Part shown: one piece after another, positions 48,601-57,586 of the stretch | Layout: each line of letters begins with the position of its first letter | How positions within the stretch are numbered: position 1 is the stretch's first letter | Program-made: the position numbers and the translations under genes | From: an uncultured Methanobrevibacter sp. | GTDB lineage: Archaea > Methanobacteriota > Methanobacteria > Methanobacteriales > Methanobacteriaceae | Reading direction: 5' to 3' | NCBI GenBank assembly: GCA_902785855.1 | Contig: CADAAJ010000003.1 | Coordinates: 46,691-110,690 of the forward strand | Length of the DNA stretch: 64,000 bases | The notes under the pieces: generated by a model | Database searches by the model: none | Seen by the model: only the letters and a program-made list of their open reading frames with translations | What the model was told of the DNA's origin: nothing

Positions 48601-49931
48601 CAACACTTTTTAAAGCTCAAGTCCAATACTTGGAATCTGGTAAACTTGTCTTAAATATCAGTAAAGATTTAATCGATGATCTTGAAGGTGCAAAAGTTGA
48701 TTTTTATGTAGATAAATATATTGGAACTGCATATGTTAAAAATGGAACTGCTGTTTTAAATTATGCCTTGGATGAAGGATACCTTCCTGCATATTATATT
48801 ATTTCTGCAGTTATAACTCAGGAAAACTATAAAGTCACAGAATTTGAATCAGAACTAGAAATTACAAAAGGTAATCTTAATGTTGAGGTTTTAAATGCTT
48901 CTGTTAAAGACGGTTTAAATGGTAAATTTATAGTTAAAGTTACAAATGCTTTAGGTAAACCTGTTTCAGGATTATATGTTGTATTTTATAGAGGTTCTGT
49001 TCCAATAGGTTCTGCAGTTACAGATAATAATGGTGTTGCAACAAGAATTACACTTGTTCCTAAAACATTAAATGGGGAATATGACATTAAAGCTGAAGTG
49101 AGAGAATCTGATTATTATTTAGCTGATTCTGGTTTGGGTAAATTGAAAATATTGGATATTGCTCCTGTTAGTATTAATGTTAATAGGCAAGTAAGTTCAA
49201 ATAGTGTTTTTGCTACTTTAGTTGATAATAACGGTTTTGCTGTAGCTAATAAAAAAGTTTCTGTAAACATTGGTGGTACTTCCTATTCTCTTAAAACTAA
49301 TGGTGAAGGAAAACTTATACTTCCAAACATTGCTATAGGTAATCATGCTCTTTCAATTACTTTTGAAGGTGATTCAGTTTATAAATCTGCAAATTATAAT
49401 GGGGAATTGACAATTTTACCTCCGCTATCTGAAAATAATGATTTCAATGTTTATTATGGATCTAACATACAATATAAAGTGCATGTTAGAGGTAGTGATG
49501 GTAATTTTGTTGGTGAAGGTCATGAAGTTGCAATTAATGTTGGCGGTAAAACATATAATGTTAAAACAGATAAAAATGGTTATGCTGTTTTAGACATTAA
49601 ATTAGGTGTTGGTAAATATACTATAACTGCAAATTACAATGATTATTTTGTATCAAATAAAATCACTGTTAAACCAACATTATCTGCTAAAAATATTTCT
49701 GTTAAAAAATCTAAAAAGGTTAAATTTTCAGCAAAACTTGTTGATAAAAATGGTAAAGTCTTAAAAAAGAAAAAAGTAACCTTTAAAATTAAAAATAAGA
49801 AATATTATGCAAAAACTAATAAAAAAGGAAAAGCAACTATTGTTATTAAAAAACTTAAACCTGGAAAATATACTATAAGTTCCAGTTATGGTGGTTGCAC
49901 TATTAAAAACACAATTAAAATTAAAAAATAA
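45681..49931 (+). CDS. Giant adhesin-like protein with beta-helix and Ig-like repeats
   Basis: A 1416-residue exported protein. It starts with a signal peptide (ISILILLLLLFLSISVVSA, cut before NEDVN). Residues about 50-990 are a right-handed parallel beta-helix of short repeats with N-N ladders (NRIFNNTIIYS, NIIQNSSISA), in two halves each opened by an LNYFDENG or YNDYFGSDG type motif. An unusual run of four CLDG units lies near residues 647-672. Several Ig-like modules follow (about 990-1330), ending in a lysine-rich C-terminus (KKKKVTFKIKNKKYYAKTNKKG). The basic end may bind pseudomurein or surface glycans. It is typical of Methanobrevibacter adhesin-like proteins; ligand unknown. GTGATAAATT precedes the ATG. 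Confidence 0.83.
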   Translation: MFKKISILILLLLLFLSISVVSANEDVNTTISDNSGENIILSQNNDDLLTNQITVNEVNYNDYFGSDGKASSNINSGDTIKLDGSFSNRNFIFDKKVTVEGTSSNSMADCTIKLLSGASGSIVMNLKITNTKQYAYGVCLDDADECIVKNCNIYTTGQAAYPIAVGNGANHNQIINNDLKTSGASYGHGSRSTTPLVLFGSHYNYVANNVILCADANGIYLSSYGAGPFKGAESNFNRIFNNTIIYSVIPTSWSYGIQVMGSNNTVESNTVNGAFRGISSSTEYDGGNKFINNRIINLGGIDYSSHETIGGQNAIVATYNSIVSGNIIQNSSISASGSGIIALDGSIVENNQIYIKDLPGNGIHAYGSNIIVRNNIISTTSGAGIFQQSASTGLIVESNRIISNTGIGILIKKINNRERPSSVKIIKNNITTKAKYVIDANDVEKDSDWEIIDNKGGLVLTPNGSYNADRPTYNYNGSVIEVTPENYLNYFDENGNIKSNNIKELDIVKFKGTFSNKNIIINERIKILGEGAFFKNTTFKIISGGVWIENININNSYSRINNWGILINKVDDGVVVFKNNISVYDLKSAYAIYVVDSAYIDVINNTLFSSGDFLTYTLLSYSVSDCRFINNTITTVGTGEVYSKFEEYCLDGNSVCLDGQETCLDGSCLDGSHIVQEIHRTYGILSLYSSGNEISRNRVNVSSKLNRTFAHVGENLSANTIIGIDLYYNTHANIISDNIVFLKGNDNYMYGMGVLGYYSGMNAPIGEGATLNQFLNNVINIDGNYFVTGIIVGDESEYTTVENNVINAKSNNVSYGITLEMSHKSIVKNNIVTLNSNIVYGAEVFQSYDNEILNNDFLLNGDKIYGIALNANRNNIKSNKIIVNASGRDIDYKEFDSLNGPISGILLVSDSTGNVIDDNNITSNEGYAINIQPMSVNNLISNNYLISPLGNANNAVNASGNNNIVGNYIYLINATLFKAQVQYLESGKLVLNISKDLIDDLEGAKVDFYVDKYIGTAYVKNGTAVLNYALDEGYLPAYYIISAVITQENYKVTEFESELEITKGNLNVEVLNASVKDGLNGKFIVKVTNALGKPVSGLYVVFYRGSVPIGSAVTDNNGVATRITLVPKTLNGEYDIKAEVRESDYYLADSGLGKLKILDIAPVSINVNRQVSSNSVFATLVDNNGFAVANKKVSVNIGGTSYSLKTNGEGKLILPNIAIGNHALSITFEGDSVYKSANYNGELTILPPLSENNDFNVYYGSNIQYKVHVRGSDGNFVGEGHEVAINVGGKTYNVKTDKNGYAVLDIKLGVGKYTITANYNDYFVSNKITVKPTLSAKNISVKKSKKVKFSAKLVDKNGKVLKKKKVTFKIKNKKYYAKTNKKGKATIVIKKLKPGKYTISSSYGGCTIKNTIKIKK

Positions 49932-49960
49932 AGGCAGTAACCTTTATTTTACTTTTTTTT
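49929..49960 (+). terminator. Short hairpin plus T-run after the first adhesin
   Basis: TAAAGG (49929-49934) pairs with CCTTTA (49941-49946) around a 6-base loop, beginning at the stop codon. TTTTACTTTTTTTT follows directly. It is a likely terminator. Confidence 0.6.
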
Positions 49961-50089
49961 CAATTTCACTTTAATTACTTTTAAATATCTTTAATATCTA
50001 ATCTATGTATGTAGTCAAGTTATTGGTAATTTTTATCAATATTTGTTTTACTATAGTTTAATTTAATTTATAAAAAATGAGGTGGAATT

Positions 50090-53000
50090 ATTAAGTTTAA
50101 ATACTTATTTGTTTCATTATTATTGCTTTTTGTAGTAATGTCTGCTAGTGCTGCTTTTGCAGCTGAAGATGCAGATATAGCTGCAGCAGTTGATAATGAT
50201 GATAATGATGATATTGTAGCTTCTGTTGATAAAGAATCTTCATTAGGTTCTAAAGAAGCTAAAAATGATGTTTTAAAAGCATCACAAGAAATAACTCCAG
50301 AAAATATTAATCAATATGTTGATAAAAATGGAGTTATGAATACGACTTTAAGTGAAATTGAATTTAAGGGTACTTTTAATGGTAACACTACATTTAAGGA
50401 AATTACTTTTAATAATGGTACTAAAATAACTGGTGATGCAACTTTCAATAATATTTCTTTTTATTTTAATAAGACTAATAGTAATATAAGCATTACTGGT
50501 ATTAAATTTGTCCAAGAGAACGGTGAATATGCAATTAGAGTTTCAAATGCTACTGCCGTTAGTATGAATGATTTAAATATTGATTATAAACATTTAACTC
50601 CTGTTACTTCTTCAAAGGGTTTTTATGCAATTGCTATTGAAGATATAAAAAATATTACAATAGAAAATTGTGTAATAAATTATGATAATGTTATAACTGA
50701 TATGAATTATTTCTATTCTGCTCTTCGTATTTTGCAAGTGGATGTTGAAGATGCTGTTGCTGTAATTAGGAATAATAAATTTAATATTAATTCAAATTTA
50801 ATGCAGGTAAACTGGCCAGATCCAGGACGTTCTTCAGGTATTAAAGTTGTTAATTTTAAAGGAAGATTTGATTTTGATAAAAATGATGTTAATTTTATGG
50901 ATAATGGTGTTTATGGAAATTATCCTACTTTATATGTTTTAGATATATTCAATGGAAACAATATATTTGTCACTAATAATAACATCACTGCTAAAAGTAG
51001 CAGTAAAAACCAAACTTATCTTCATGGTATTAAAATCGAAGGTGCTGATAGCTTTAATATAGGTAAAAATAATATTTCTGTTTCTTCTCAAAACTATGCA
51101 AATGGTATTGATATTGAAGGTCCTGCAGTTGGTATTGTTGAATATAATAATATTAATACAACTGCAACAAATTCCGCATATTCAATCTATTCAGGTATGA
51201 ACGGTGTAGATACTAAAATTACAATTATAGGAAATCATTTAATAAGTGATTCTTACTTTGCTTGTGGTATTGAAGCTGCTGGAAATGTTACTATAGGTAG
51301 TAAAGATCATCCTACACGTGATAATAATACAATTGTAACTTTTGGTAATTATACTGTAGGTATTGCATCTAATGCAAAAAATTTAAACGTTTTCGGAAAC
51401 ACTATTGTATCTGTTGGTTCTAACTATGGTGATACATATGTTGGTGACAGTTTTGGTGCTGAAACTGCAGGTATTAAAATAATGCCTGGATGGAGTAGTC
51501 CTTCTGTAAATGCAGTTATTTCTGATAACAAAATTGGTTCTTCAAATAAAGCTCTTTCTTTTATTATGAGTGACAATATTGTTGCTAGTAATAATTTAAT
51601 AGTTGTTACAAGATATAATTCAAACAATGCAACTGATTTAATTGGTATTTATGCAGATTCTGTTTCAAATTTAACATTAAATAATAATAATGTAACTTAT
51701 GTTGGATCTACTAATGGTTCTGCTAAAGATAGAGCTGTTCAAATTATTGCTTCTCCAAATGCAAATATTAATAATAATAATTTTACTATTAATTTAGTTT
51801 CATGTGATATTGACTGGTATGCTCCTAATGCTCCAGTTGTATTTTCTGAAGGTATTGAAATTAAAGGTTCAGATAATGCTAAATTCACAAATAATATAAT
51901 AAATATAACTTCTGATGAATTTTGTATTATTGATAAGCAATATGGTGCAGGCTTTGATACCATTTACGGAATAGATGTTAACTCTAACAATATTTTAATT
52001 GCGGATAATAAAATAGATATTGCTGGTGGAAATTATTCATATGCACTTGTTGCATCAGGTAAATTCAATATTTCCAAAAACAATATTACTGTTGAACCAA
52101 ACGGTCCTTATGCAAATGGTATTAATATTGAAGGTCCTGCTAATGGTGTAATTGAAAACAATAATATTAATGTTAAAGCTAATGATATTGGAACTGCATA
52201 CCCTATTTACGGAGGTATGGCTAATCCAGATAATATGATTATAGATATTAAAAACAACAACATATCTGGTGATGGTTACTTTGTATGTGGTATTGAAACT
52301 GCAGGTAAAGAAATTACTGTAGAAAACAACAACATTGACTTAACTGGTAATTATACTATGGGTATTGGTTCAGTTGCTGATAAATTAGTTGCAACTAATA
52401 ACAATATTTCTGCACAAGGTTCCAATGTTGGTAATTTATCTATTTGGGAAGGTATGGGTGTTGAAACTGTAGGAATTAAATCATTAAGAGGTAATGTTGT
52501 AATAAATGATAATAATATTACTTCAACTGATAAAAATATTTCAGTTTCAAATGTTGAAGGAACTATTCTCGTAAACAACCTTACTAAAGCATATGGTGCT
52601 GATTATACTTTCCAAATTACTATTCTTGGTATCGATGGTAAAGGTGTAGCTAATACAAATATAACCTTAACTGTAGATGGTGTAAAAATTACTAAAACCA
52701 CTGATGCTAACGGTACTATAACCTTAACCAATAAGGAAGTTAGCGCTATTGGAACTCATACTGTTTCAATTTCAAACCCAGTTACTAATGAAACTGTAAA
52801 CGCTGTAATTAACATTGTATCCAGAATAGCTGAAAACAGTGATGTTAAAATGTATTACTATGATGGAACTGCTTTCAGAGTTCGTGCTTTAGATGATAAT
52901 GGTAACCCTGTAGGTGCAGGCGAAACTGTTATTATTACTGTTGGTTCTAAAGCATATGAAGTTAAAACCGATGCTAACGGTTATGCTTCTTTAGTGATTA

Positions 53001-53341
53001 AAGAATTGCCTAAAACATATACTGTTACTGCAACTTATAAAGGTGTTACTACTGAAAATAAAGTTCAAGTAAAACAAGTATTAAAAACAAGCAATGTTAA
53101 AGTTAAAAAATCATCTAAAAAATTGGTTTTAAAAGCTAAACTTGTCAACAAACTCAAAGGTAAAAAAATCACCTTTAAGTTTAATGGTAAAAAATACGCT
53201 GCAAAAACCAATAAAAAAGGTATTGCTGCAGTTAAATTAGGTAAAAAAGTTATCAAAAAACTTAAAGCTGGTAAAAAATACGCTTTCAAAGCAATATTTG
53301 TTAAAGATGCTGTAAAAGGTAAAGTTGTTGTTAAAAAATAG
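50090..53341 (+). CDS. Giant adhesin-like protein with duplicated beta-helix; probable ATT start
   Basis: About 1083 residues from the inferred start. GAGGTG (50079-50084) lies 5 bases before ATT 50090, and reading from there gives a full signal peptide (KFKYLFVSLLLLFVVMSASAAFA, cut before AED). The next possible starts, TTG 50123 and ATG 50138, would cut the signal short. Residues about 70-840 are a parallel beta-helix with N-rich turns; two blocks around 300-470 and 640-800 are clearly similar (YANGIDIEGPAVGIVEYNNIN versus YANGINIEGPANGVIENNNIN), a duplication. Two Ig-like modules and a lysine-rich tail close the protein, homologous to those of the preceding adhesin. The protein is probably wall-bound at the surface; ligand unknown. 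Confidence 0.82.
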   Translation: MKFKYLFVSLLLLFVVMSASAAFAAEDADIAAAVDNDDNDDIVASVDKESSLGSKEAKNDVLKASQEITPENINQYVDKNGVMNTTLSEIEFKGTFNGNTTFKEITFNNGTKITGDATFNNISFYFNKTNSNISITGIKFVQENGEYAIRVSNATAVSMNDLNIDYKHLTPVTSSKGFYAIAIEDIKNITIENCVINYDNVITDMNYFYSALRILQVDVEDAVAVIRNNKFNINSNLMQVNWPDPGRSSGIKVVNFKGRFDFDKNDVNFMDNGVYGNYPTLYVLDIFNGNNIFVTNNNITAKSSSKNQTYLHGIKIEGADSFNIGKNNISVSSQNYANGIDIEGPAVGIVEYNNINTTATNSAYSIYSGMNGVDTKITIIGNHLISDSYFACGIEAAGNVTIGSKDHPTRDNNTIVTFGNYTVGIASNAKNLNVFGNTIVSVGSNYGDTYVGDSFGAETAGIKIMPGWSSPSVNAVISDNKIGSSNKALSFIMSDNIVASNNLIVVTRYNSNNATDLIGIYADSVSNLTLNNNNVTYVGSTNGSAKDRAVQIIASPNANINNNNFTINLVSCDIDWYAPNAPVVFSEGIEIKGSDNAKFTNNIINITSDEFCIIDKQYGAGFDTIYGIDVNSNNILIADNKIDIAGGNYSYALVASGKFNISKNNITVEPNGPYANGINIEGPANGVIENNNINVKANDIGTAYPIYGGMANPDNMIIDIKNNNISGDGYFVCGIETAGKEITVENNNIDLTGNYTMGIGSVADKLVATNNNISAQGSNVGNLSIWEGMGVETVGIKSLRGNVVINDNNITSTDKNISVSNVEGTILVNNLTKAYGADYTFQITILGIDGKGVANTNITLTVDGVKITKTTDANGTITLTNKEVSAIGTHTVSISNPVTNETVNAVINIVSRIAENSDVKMYYYDGTAFRVRALDDNGNPVGAGETVIITVGSKAYEVKTDANGYASLVIKELPKTYTVTATYKGVTTENKVQVKQVLKTSNVKVKKSSKKLVLKAKLVNKLKGKKITFKFNGKKYAAKTNKKGIAAVKLGKKVIKKLKAGKKYAFKAIFVKDAVKGKVVVKK

Positions 53342-53376
53342 AGATTTTTAAATCTCTATACTTTTTTTTATTTTTT
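53339..53376 (+). terminator. Perfect hairpin plus T-run after the second adhesin
   Basis: TAGAGATTT (53339-53347) and AAATCTCTA (53350-53358) form a perfect inverted repeat that includes the stop codon. An eight-T run and a six-T run follow. This is the strongest terminator-like structure in the window. Confidence 0.65.
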
Positions 53377-53592
53377 CATGTAGATGTCTTTATTTATTCT
53401 AACTATTTTTACTATCTACTATAAAAATTATTAAATATTCTTATCATTATTTTGATTACATTTTCTTAATAGCTATTTTAATTAATGCTACTTTTAAGTA
53501 AATCAATAGAATTTTTCATCCAAAATTTCAATTTTCAAAAAATAGAATATGTGTTAAAAATTAGTTGAAATAATTAGCTATTTAAAGCTAAG

Positions 53593-54738
53593 TTATTTCA
53601 TTGCATCTTTGACTCTATCAAAGATTCCTTTTTCAATATGTTTAATTTCTTCGCCACTTACTTCAGCGAATTCATGAAGGATTTCTTTTTGTTTTTGATT
53701 TAATTTTTTAGGAACAACTACTTTAACGGCAACGTACATATTTCCTCTACCTTTATGTCTAACAGAAGTCATACCTTGCCCTCTTAATTTAAATACAGTT
53801 TCGCTTTGTGTTCCTGGTGCAACTTTAAATTCAACTTCTTTTCCTTCAATTGTAGGTATACTAATTATATCTCCAAGGGCAGCTTGTGGAAAACTGATTT
53901 CCTGGTCTAAGTATAAGTGATCCCCTTCACGTTGGAATTTGTCATGTCTTTTAATATGAACAGTAACAATTAAATCTCCTGCAAGACCTTCTCTATCTCC
54001 ACAGTTTCCTTCTCCTGAAACTCTTAAATGGTTACCTTCGTCAACTCCTTCTGGAATTTCAATTTTAATTGTTTTTGTTTTACGTTTATTACCTTTTCCA
54101 TGACAATCTTCACAGGGTTCTTTGATTATCTTACCAGTACCTTTACATTCTCTACATGGTCTTATATTAACCATTTGCCCTAAAAATGTATTGCTAACTT
54201 CTTTAACTTGTCCTGTTCCACCACAGGTTTTACATGTTTCAGGTTCAACACCTGGTTTTGATTTTGTTCCGTTACATGTAGGACATAGTTCATTTCTGCT
54301 AATTTTAATTTCTTTTTCGCATCCATTAAATGCTTCTTCAAGAGTAATTGGAACTTCAGTATAAATGTCTGAACCTCTTTGAGGACCGGCATTTCTGTTT
54401 CTTGAACGAGCACCTCCACCAAAACCAAACATTTCAAAGATATTTCCTATATCGAATCCTTGGAAAATATCTTCAAAGTTTACATTCTGATAGAAGTCTT
54501 CTGCAGTGTATCCGTCCATTCCAGCATGACCAAATTGATCATATCTTTGACGTTTTTCATCATCAGACAAGACAGCATAAGCTTCACTAACTTCTTTGAA
54601 CTTTTCTTCAGCACCTTCCTCGTCACAAACATCAGGATGGTATTGTCTGGCTAATTTACGATAAGCTTTTTTGATTGTCTTTTCATCAGCAGTTTTATCT
54701 ACTCCAAGAACTTCATAATAATCTCGCTTGTCTGCCAT
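53593..54738 (-). CDS. dnaJ: Chaperone protein DnaJ
   Basis: A 381-residue type I Hsp40. The J domain has the HPD motif at 34-36. A Gly/Phe-rich linker (FEMFGFGGGARSRN) follows, and then four zinc-binding CxxCxGxG units (CPTCNGTK, CKTCGGTG, CRECKGTG, CEDCHGKG). The C-terminal domains bind clients. The second cysteine of the first unit reads GTK instead of GxG, a small deviation. It stimulates DnaK ATPase and delivers unfolded protein. The gene is last in grpE-dnaK-dnaJ, 128 bases after dnaK; AGGTGAACAA precedes the ATG. DnaK systems in archaea are held to be acquired from bacteria. Confidence 0.96.
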   Translation of the reverse strand: MADKRDYYEVLGVDKTADEKTIKKAYRKLARQYHPDVCDEEGAEEKFKEVSEAYAVLSDDEKRQRYDQFGHAGMDGYTAEDFYQNVNFEDIFQGFDIGNIFEMFGFGGGARSRNRNAGPQRGSDIYTEVPITLEEAFNGCEKEIKISRNELCPTCNGTKSKPGVEPETCKTCGGTGQVKEVSNTFLGQMVNIRPCRECKGTGKIIKEPCEDCHGKGNKRKTKTIKIEIPEGVDEGNHLRVSGEGNCGDREGLAGDLIVTVHIKRHDKFQREGDHLYLDQEISFPQAALGDIISIPTIEGKEVEFKVAPGTQSETVFKLRGQGMTSVRHKGRGNMYVAVKVVVPKKLNQKQKEILHEFAEVSGEEIKHIEKGIFDRVKDAMK

Positions 54739-54866
54739 TTGTTCACCTTAAAAATAAATTTTAAAAAAATAGATAGAAAAAATAATAGTTTTATCTAATT
54801 GTCAGTTTTATTTTGATTCTGATTTTGTATTAACCTAACAATTATAATAAAACTACATTATTTAAT

Positions 54867-56747
54867 CTAGTCTTTTACTTCATAGTCTGCATCAATTGTG
54901 TCATCATCGCCTTTGTCTGCACCTGCATCTGCTCCTTCAGCACCACCTTGTTGTTGTGCTTGAGCTTGAGCTTCAGCTTGTGCTTGTTGGTATACTTTAG
55001 CACCAATCTCTTGAACTACATTGGATAATTCATCAGACTTTGCTTTAATGGCATCAATATCATCGCCAGCTATAAGTTCTCTTAATTCACTTACAAGTCC
55101 TTCGACTTTAGTTTTTTCATCTTCAGATACTTGGTCTTTGAGTTCTTCTAAAGTTTTTTCTGAAGTATAAATTAAGGAATCTGCATTGTTTCTAACTTCA
55201 ATTTCTTCTTGTCTTTTTGCATCCGCTTCAGCATTCATTTCTGCTTCTTTAATTTTTTGTTCGATTTCCTCATCGGATAATTTAGTTGAAGAAGTAATTG
55301 TAATTGCTTGTTCTTTTCCAGTTCCTTTATCTTTTGCAGTTACATTAATAATACCATTTGCATCAATATCGAAGGTTACTTCAATTTGTGGAACGCCTCT
55401 TGGTGCAGGTGGGATTCCTACAAGTTGGAAACGTCCAAGTGAGGTATTGTCTGCTGCCATTTTCCTTTCACCTTGTAATACATTAATGTCTACTGATGGT
55501 TGGTTATCAGCAGCTGTTGAAAAGACTTGGCTTTTTTTGGTAGGAATAGTTGTGTTTCTTTCAATTAATGTGGTTGATACTCCACCTAAGGTTTCAATAC
55601 CTAAAGATAATGGAGTTACATCTAAAAGAACAATGTCTTTAATTTCACCAGCTAATACTCCACCTTGAATAGCTGCACCCATAGATACACATTCCATTGG
55701 GTCAATTCCTCTTTCAATTGGTTTACCTATGAATTTTTCAACATATTGTTGTACAATAGGCATTCTGGTAGGTCCTCCAACTAAGATAATTTTATCAATG
55801 TCACTTTTACTCATTTTAGCATCGTCTAAAGCTTGTTGCATTGGTTTTCCTGATTTTTCAACAATGGAATCAACAAGTTCTTCTAATTTTGCTCTTGTAA
55901 GAGTAATGATTAAGTTTTTAGGAGATCCATCACTTCCCATTGCAATGAATGGTAAGTTTACTTCGGTTGTAGTGGTAGTGGATAATTCAATTTTTGCTTT
56001 TTCAGCAGCTTCTCTTAATCTTTGAACTGCTTGGTCATTATCCATTAAGTCTATTCCTTCTTTGGATTTAAATTCATCTGCTAAGTATTTGAGTAATACA
56101 TTATCCATATCGGTACCACCAAGTTGGGTATCTCCACTGGTAGATCTTACTTCAAATACTCCGCCACCGAATTCCATAATGGTTACGTCTAAGGTACCTC
56201 CACCTAAATCGTATACCATAATGTTCATGTCATCTTCTTCAGATTTATCAAGTCCGTATGCAAGGCTTGCTGCAGTTGGTTCGTTTACAAGTCTTACAAC
56301 ATCAAGTCCAGCAATAGTACCTGCATCTTTTGTTGCGGTCCTTTGGTTATCGTCAAAGTAAGCAGGAACAGTAATTACAGCTTTTTCTACAGGTTCACCT
56401 AAGAATGTTTCAGCATCTTTTTTAATTTTTTGTAAGATAAATGCAGAAATTTCTTGTGGAGAGTATTGTTTTCCGTTTACTGTAACTTTGTGATCAGTAC
56501 CCATACTTCTTTTAATAGCACTGATTGTATTTTCAGGATTGGTTACTGCTTGTCTTCTAGCAGGTTCTCCTACTAACATTTGACCTTCTTCGGTAAATGC
56601 AACATAACTTGGGAATGATTTTCCGTATTGACTTGCTCCTTCTGCTGATGGAATTGTGGTTGGTTTACCTGCAACAAGAACTGATGCAGCGGAGTTACTA
56701 GTACCAAGGTCGATTCCAATAATTTTTTCTTTTTTAGTATCAGACAT
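54867..56747 (-). CDS. dnaK: Molecular chaperone DnaK (Hsp70)
   Basis: A 626-residue Hsp70. The nucleotide-binding domain has [32 protein letters not shown] and [13 protein letters not shown]. The hydrophobic linker is [19 protein letters not shown], and the lid ends in a Q/A-rich stretch and [13 protein letters not shown]. It binds exposed hydrophobic peptides in an ATP-driven cycle with DnaJ and GrpE. I chose ATG 56747 (MSDTKKEK) because AGGTGATATTT lies just upstream; nine further bases in frame have no start support. It begins 42 bases after grpE. Confidence 0.97.
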   Translation of the reverse strand: MSDTKKEKIIGIDLGTSNSAASVLVAGKPTTIPSAEGASQYGKSFPSYVAFTEEGQMLVGEPARRQAVTNPENTISAIKRSMGTDHKVTVNGKQYSPQEISAFILQKIKKDAETFLGEPVEKAVITVPAYFDDNQRTATKDAGTIAGLDVVRLVNEPTAASLAYGLDKSEEDDMNIMVYDLGGGTLDVTIMEFGGGVFEVRSTSGDTQLGGTDMDNVLLKYLADEFKSKEGIDLMDNDQAVQRLREAAEKAKIELSTTTTTEVNLPFIAMGSDGSPKNLIITLTRAKLEELVDSIVEKSGKPMQQALDDAKMSKSDIDKIILVGGPTRMPIVQQYVEKFIGKPIERGIDPMECVSMGAAIQGGVLAGEIKDIVLLDVTPLSLGIETLGGVSTTLIERNTTIPTKKSQVFSTAADNQPSVDINVLQGERKMAADNTSLGRFQLVGIPPAPRGVPQIEVTFDIDANGIINVTAKDKGTGKEQAITITSSTKLSDEEIEQKIKEAEMNAEADAKRQEEIEVRNNADSLIYTSEKTLEELKDQVSEDEKTKVEGLVSELRELIAGDDIDAIKAKSDELSNVVQEIGAKVYQQAQAEAQAQAQQQGGAEGADAGADKGDDDTIDADYEVKD

Positions 56748-56789
56748 AAATATCACCTATTTTTTATTAATATAATTATTTAATAAACA

Positions 56790-57341
56790 TTATTTTTTAC
56801 AAACTATAACTTTTGAATATTTAAGAACTTTATCTTTGTACATGTAGCCTTTCATTAGTTCATCTATAATATATCCATTTTCAACATCATCTGATTCCTG
56901 AACCATTAATGCTTCATGTTTGTTCAAATCGAATTTTTCACCTTTAGCTGGAATTTCTTCCACACCTTCTTTTTGTAAAACATCACCAAATTTATTATAG
57001 ATAAGTTCGACTCCTTCTCTTAAATTTTCATTATCTTCAGTTTCTAAAGCTCTTGTGAAGTCTTCATAACAGTCTAAAAAGTCTTTTATAACTTTTTCAT
57101 TAGCAAATTTTACAATTTCTTTGTTTTGTTTTTCATTTATTTTTTTGAAATTTTCAAAATCTGCTTGAAGTCTTTGGGATAGTGAAACATATTCTTGTGT
57201 TTCAGCTTTTGCATTTTCAAGATCTTTTTGAAGATTTTCAATTTCTTCATTTTTTGCTTCTAGTTCTTTTTGAAGTTCTTCATATTCTTCTTGAAAATCT
57301 GTTGTTTCAACTTCAGTTTCGCTTTTATTTTCGTCAGTCAT
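56790..57341 (-). CDS. grpE: Nucleotide exchange factor GrpE
   Basis: A 183-residue protein. The N-terminal half is acidic and forms a long coiled coil (EEYEELQKELEAKNEEIENLQKDLENAKAE). The C-terminal head has the family motifs LRLQADFENFKK-like (SLQRLQADFENFKK variant reading LSQRLQADFENFKK), GVEEIPAKGEKFDLNKHEALM and GYMYKDKVLKYSKVIVCKK. It releases ADP from DnaK. It is first in the grpE-dnaK-dnaJ operon and divergent from an HSR1-like regulator, with a 245-base shared control region. AAAAGGTGTCAAA precedes the ATG. Confidence 0.95.
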   Translation of the reverse strand: MTDENKSETEVETTDFQEEYEELQKELEAKNEEIENLQKDLENAKAETQEYVSLSQRLQADFENFKKINEKQNKEIVKFANEKVIKDFLDCYEDFTRALETEDNENLREGVELIYNKFGDVLQKEGVEEIPAKGEKFDLNKHEALMVQESDDVENGYIIDELMKGYMYKDKVLKYSKVIVCKK

Positions 57342-57506
57342 TTTGACACCTTTTTTAGGTTTTTTGAAAAACTTTTGTAATAACTCTAAACCGAGAATTG
57401 TTACTTTTTGGACTTCAACATTGGTTTTTGAGAATTTATGGACATATAGGAAAATGGTTCTTATTATAAGAGTTATTACTTCAAGTTTTTCTTAACCAAA
57501 TATTAA

Positions 57507-57557
57507 AGTAACCAAAAGTTATCTTTCTCTTACATTATTATAGTAACAAAAAGTTAT
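57507..57557. promoter_or_regulatory. Two HSR1-type heat-shock operator boxes
   Basis: AGTAACCAAAAGTTAT (57507-57522) and AGTAACAAAAAGTTAT (57542-57557) are the same 16-mer with one change, 35 bases apart. Each holds TAAC-N5-GTTA, matching the CTAAC-N5-GTTAG palindrome reported for the Archaeoglobus heat-shock regulator HSR1 in all but the outer bases. The second box overlaps the TATA element (AGTTATATAAAGG) of the regulator gene, suggesting autorepression. The first lies about 165 bases from the grpE start. Confidence 0.75.
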
Positions 57558-57586
57558 ATAAAGGTTTCGATACATAAGGTATAATC

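Noticed and set aside
46080..53330. CRISPR-like repetitiveness in the adhesin genes
   Set aside because: Repeats are degenerate, in frame and coding (beta-helix and Ig modules), without identical spaced repeats.
55186..56361. Plus-strand frames opposite dnaK
   Set aside because: They mirror the dnaK codon pattern on the other strand and match no family.
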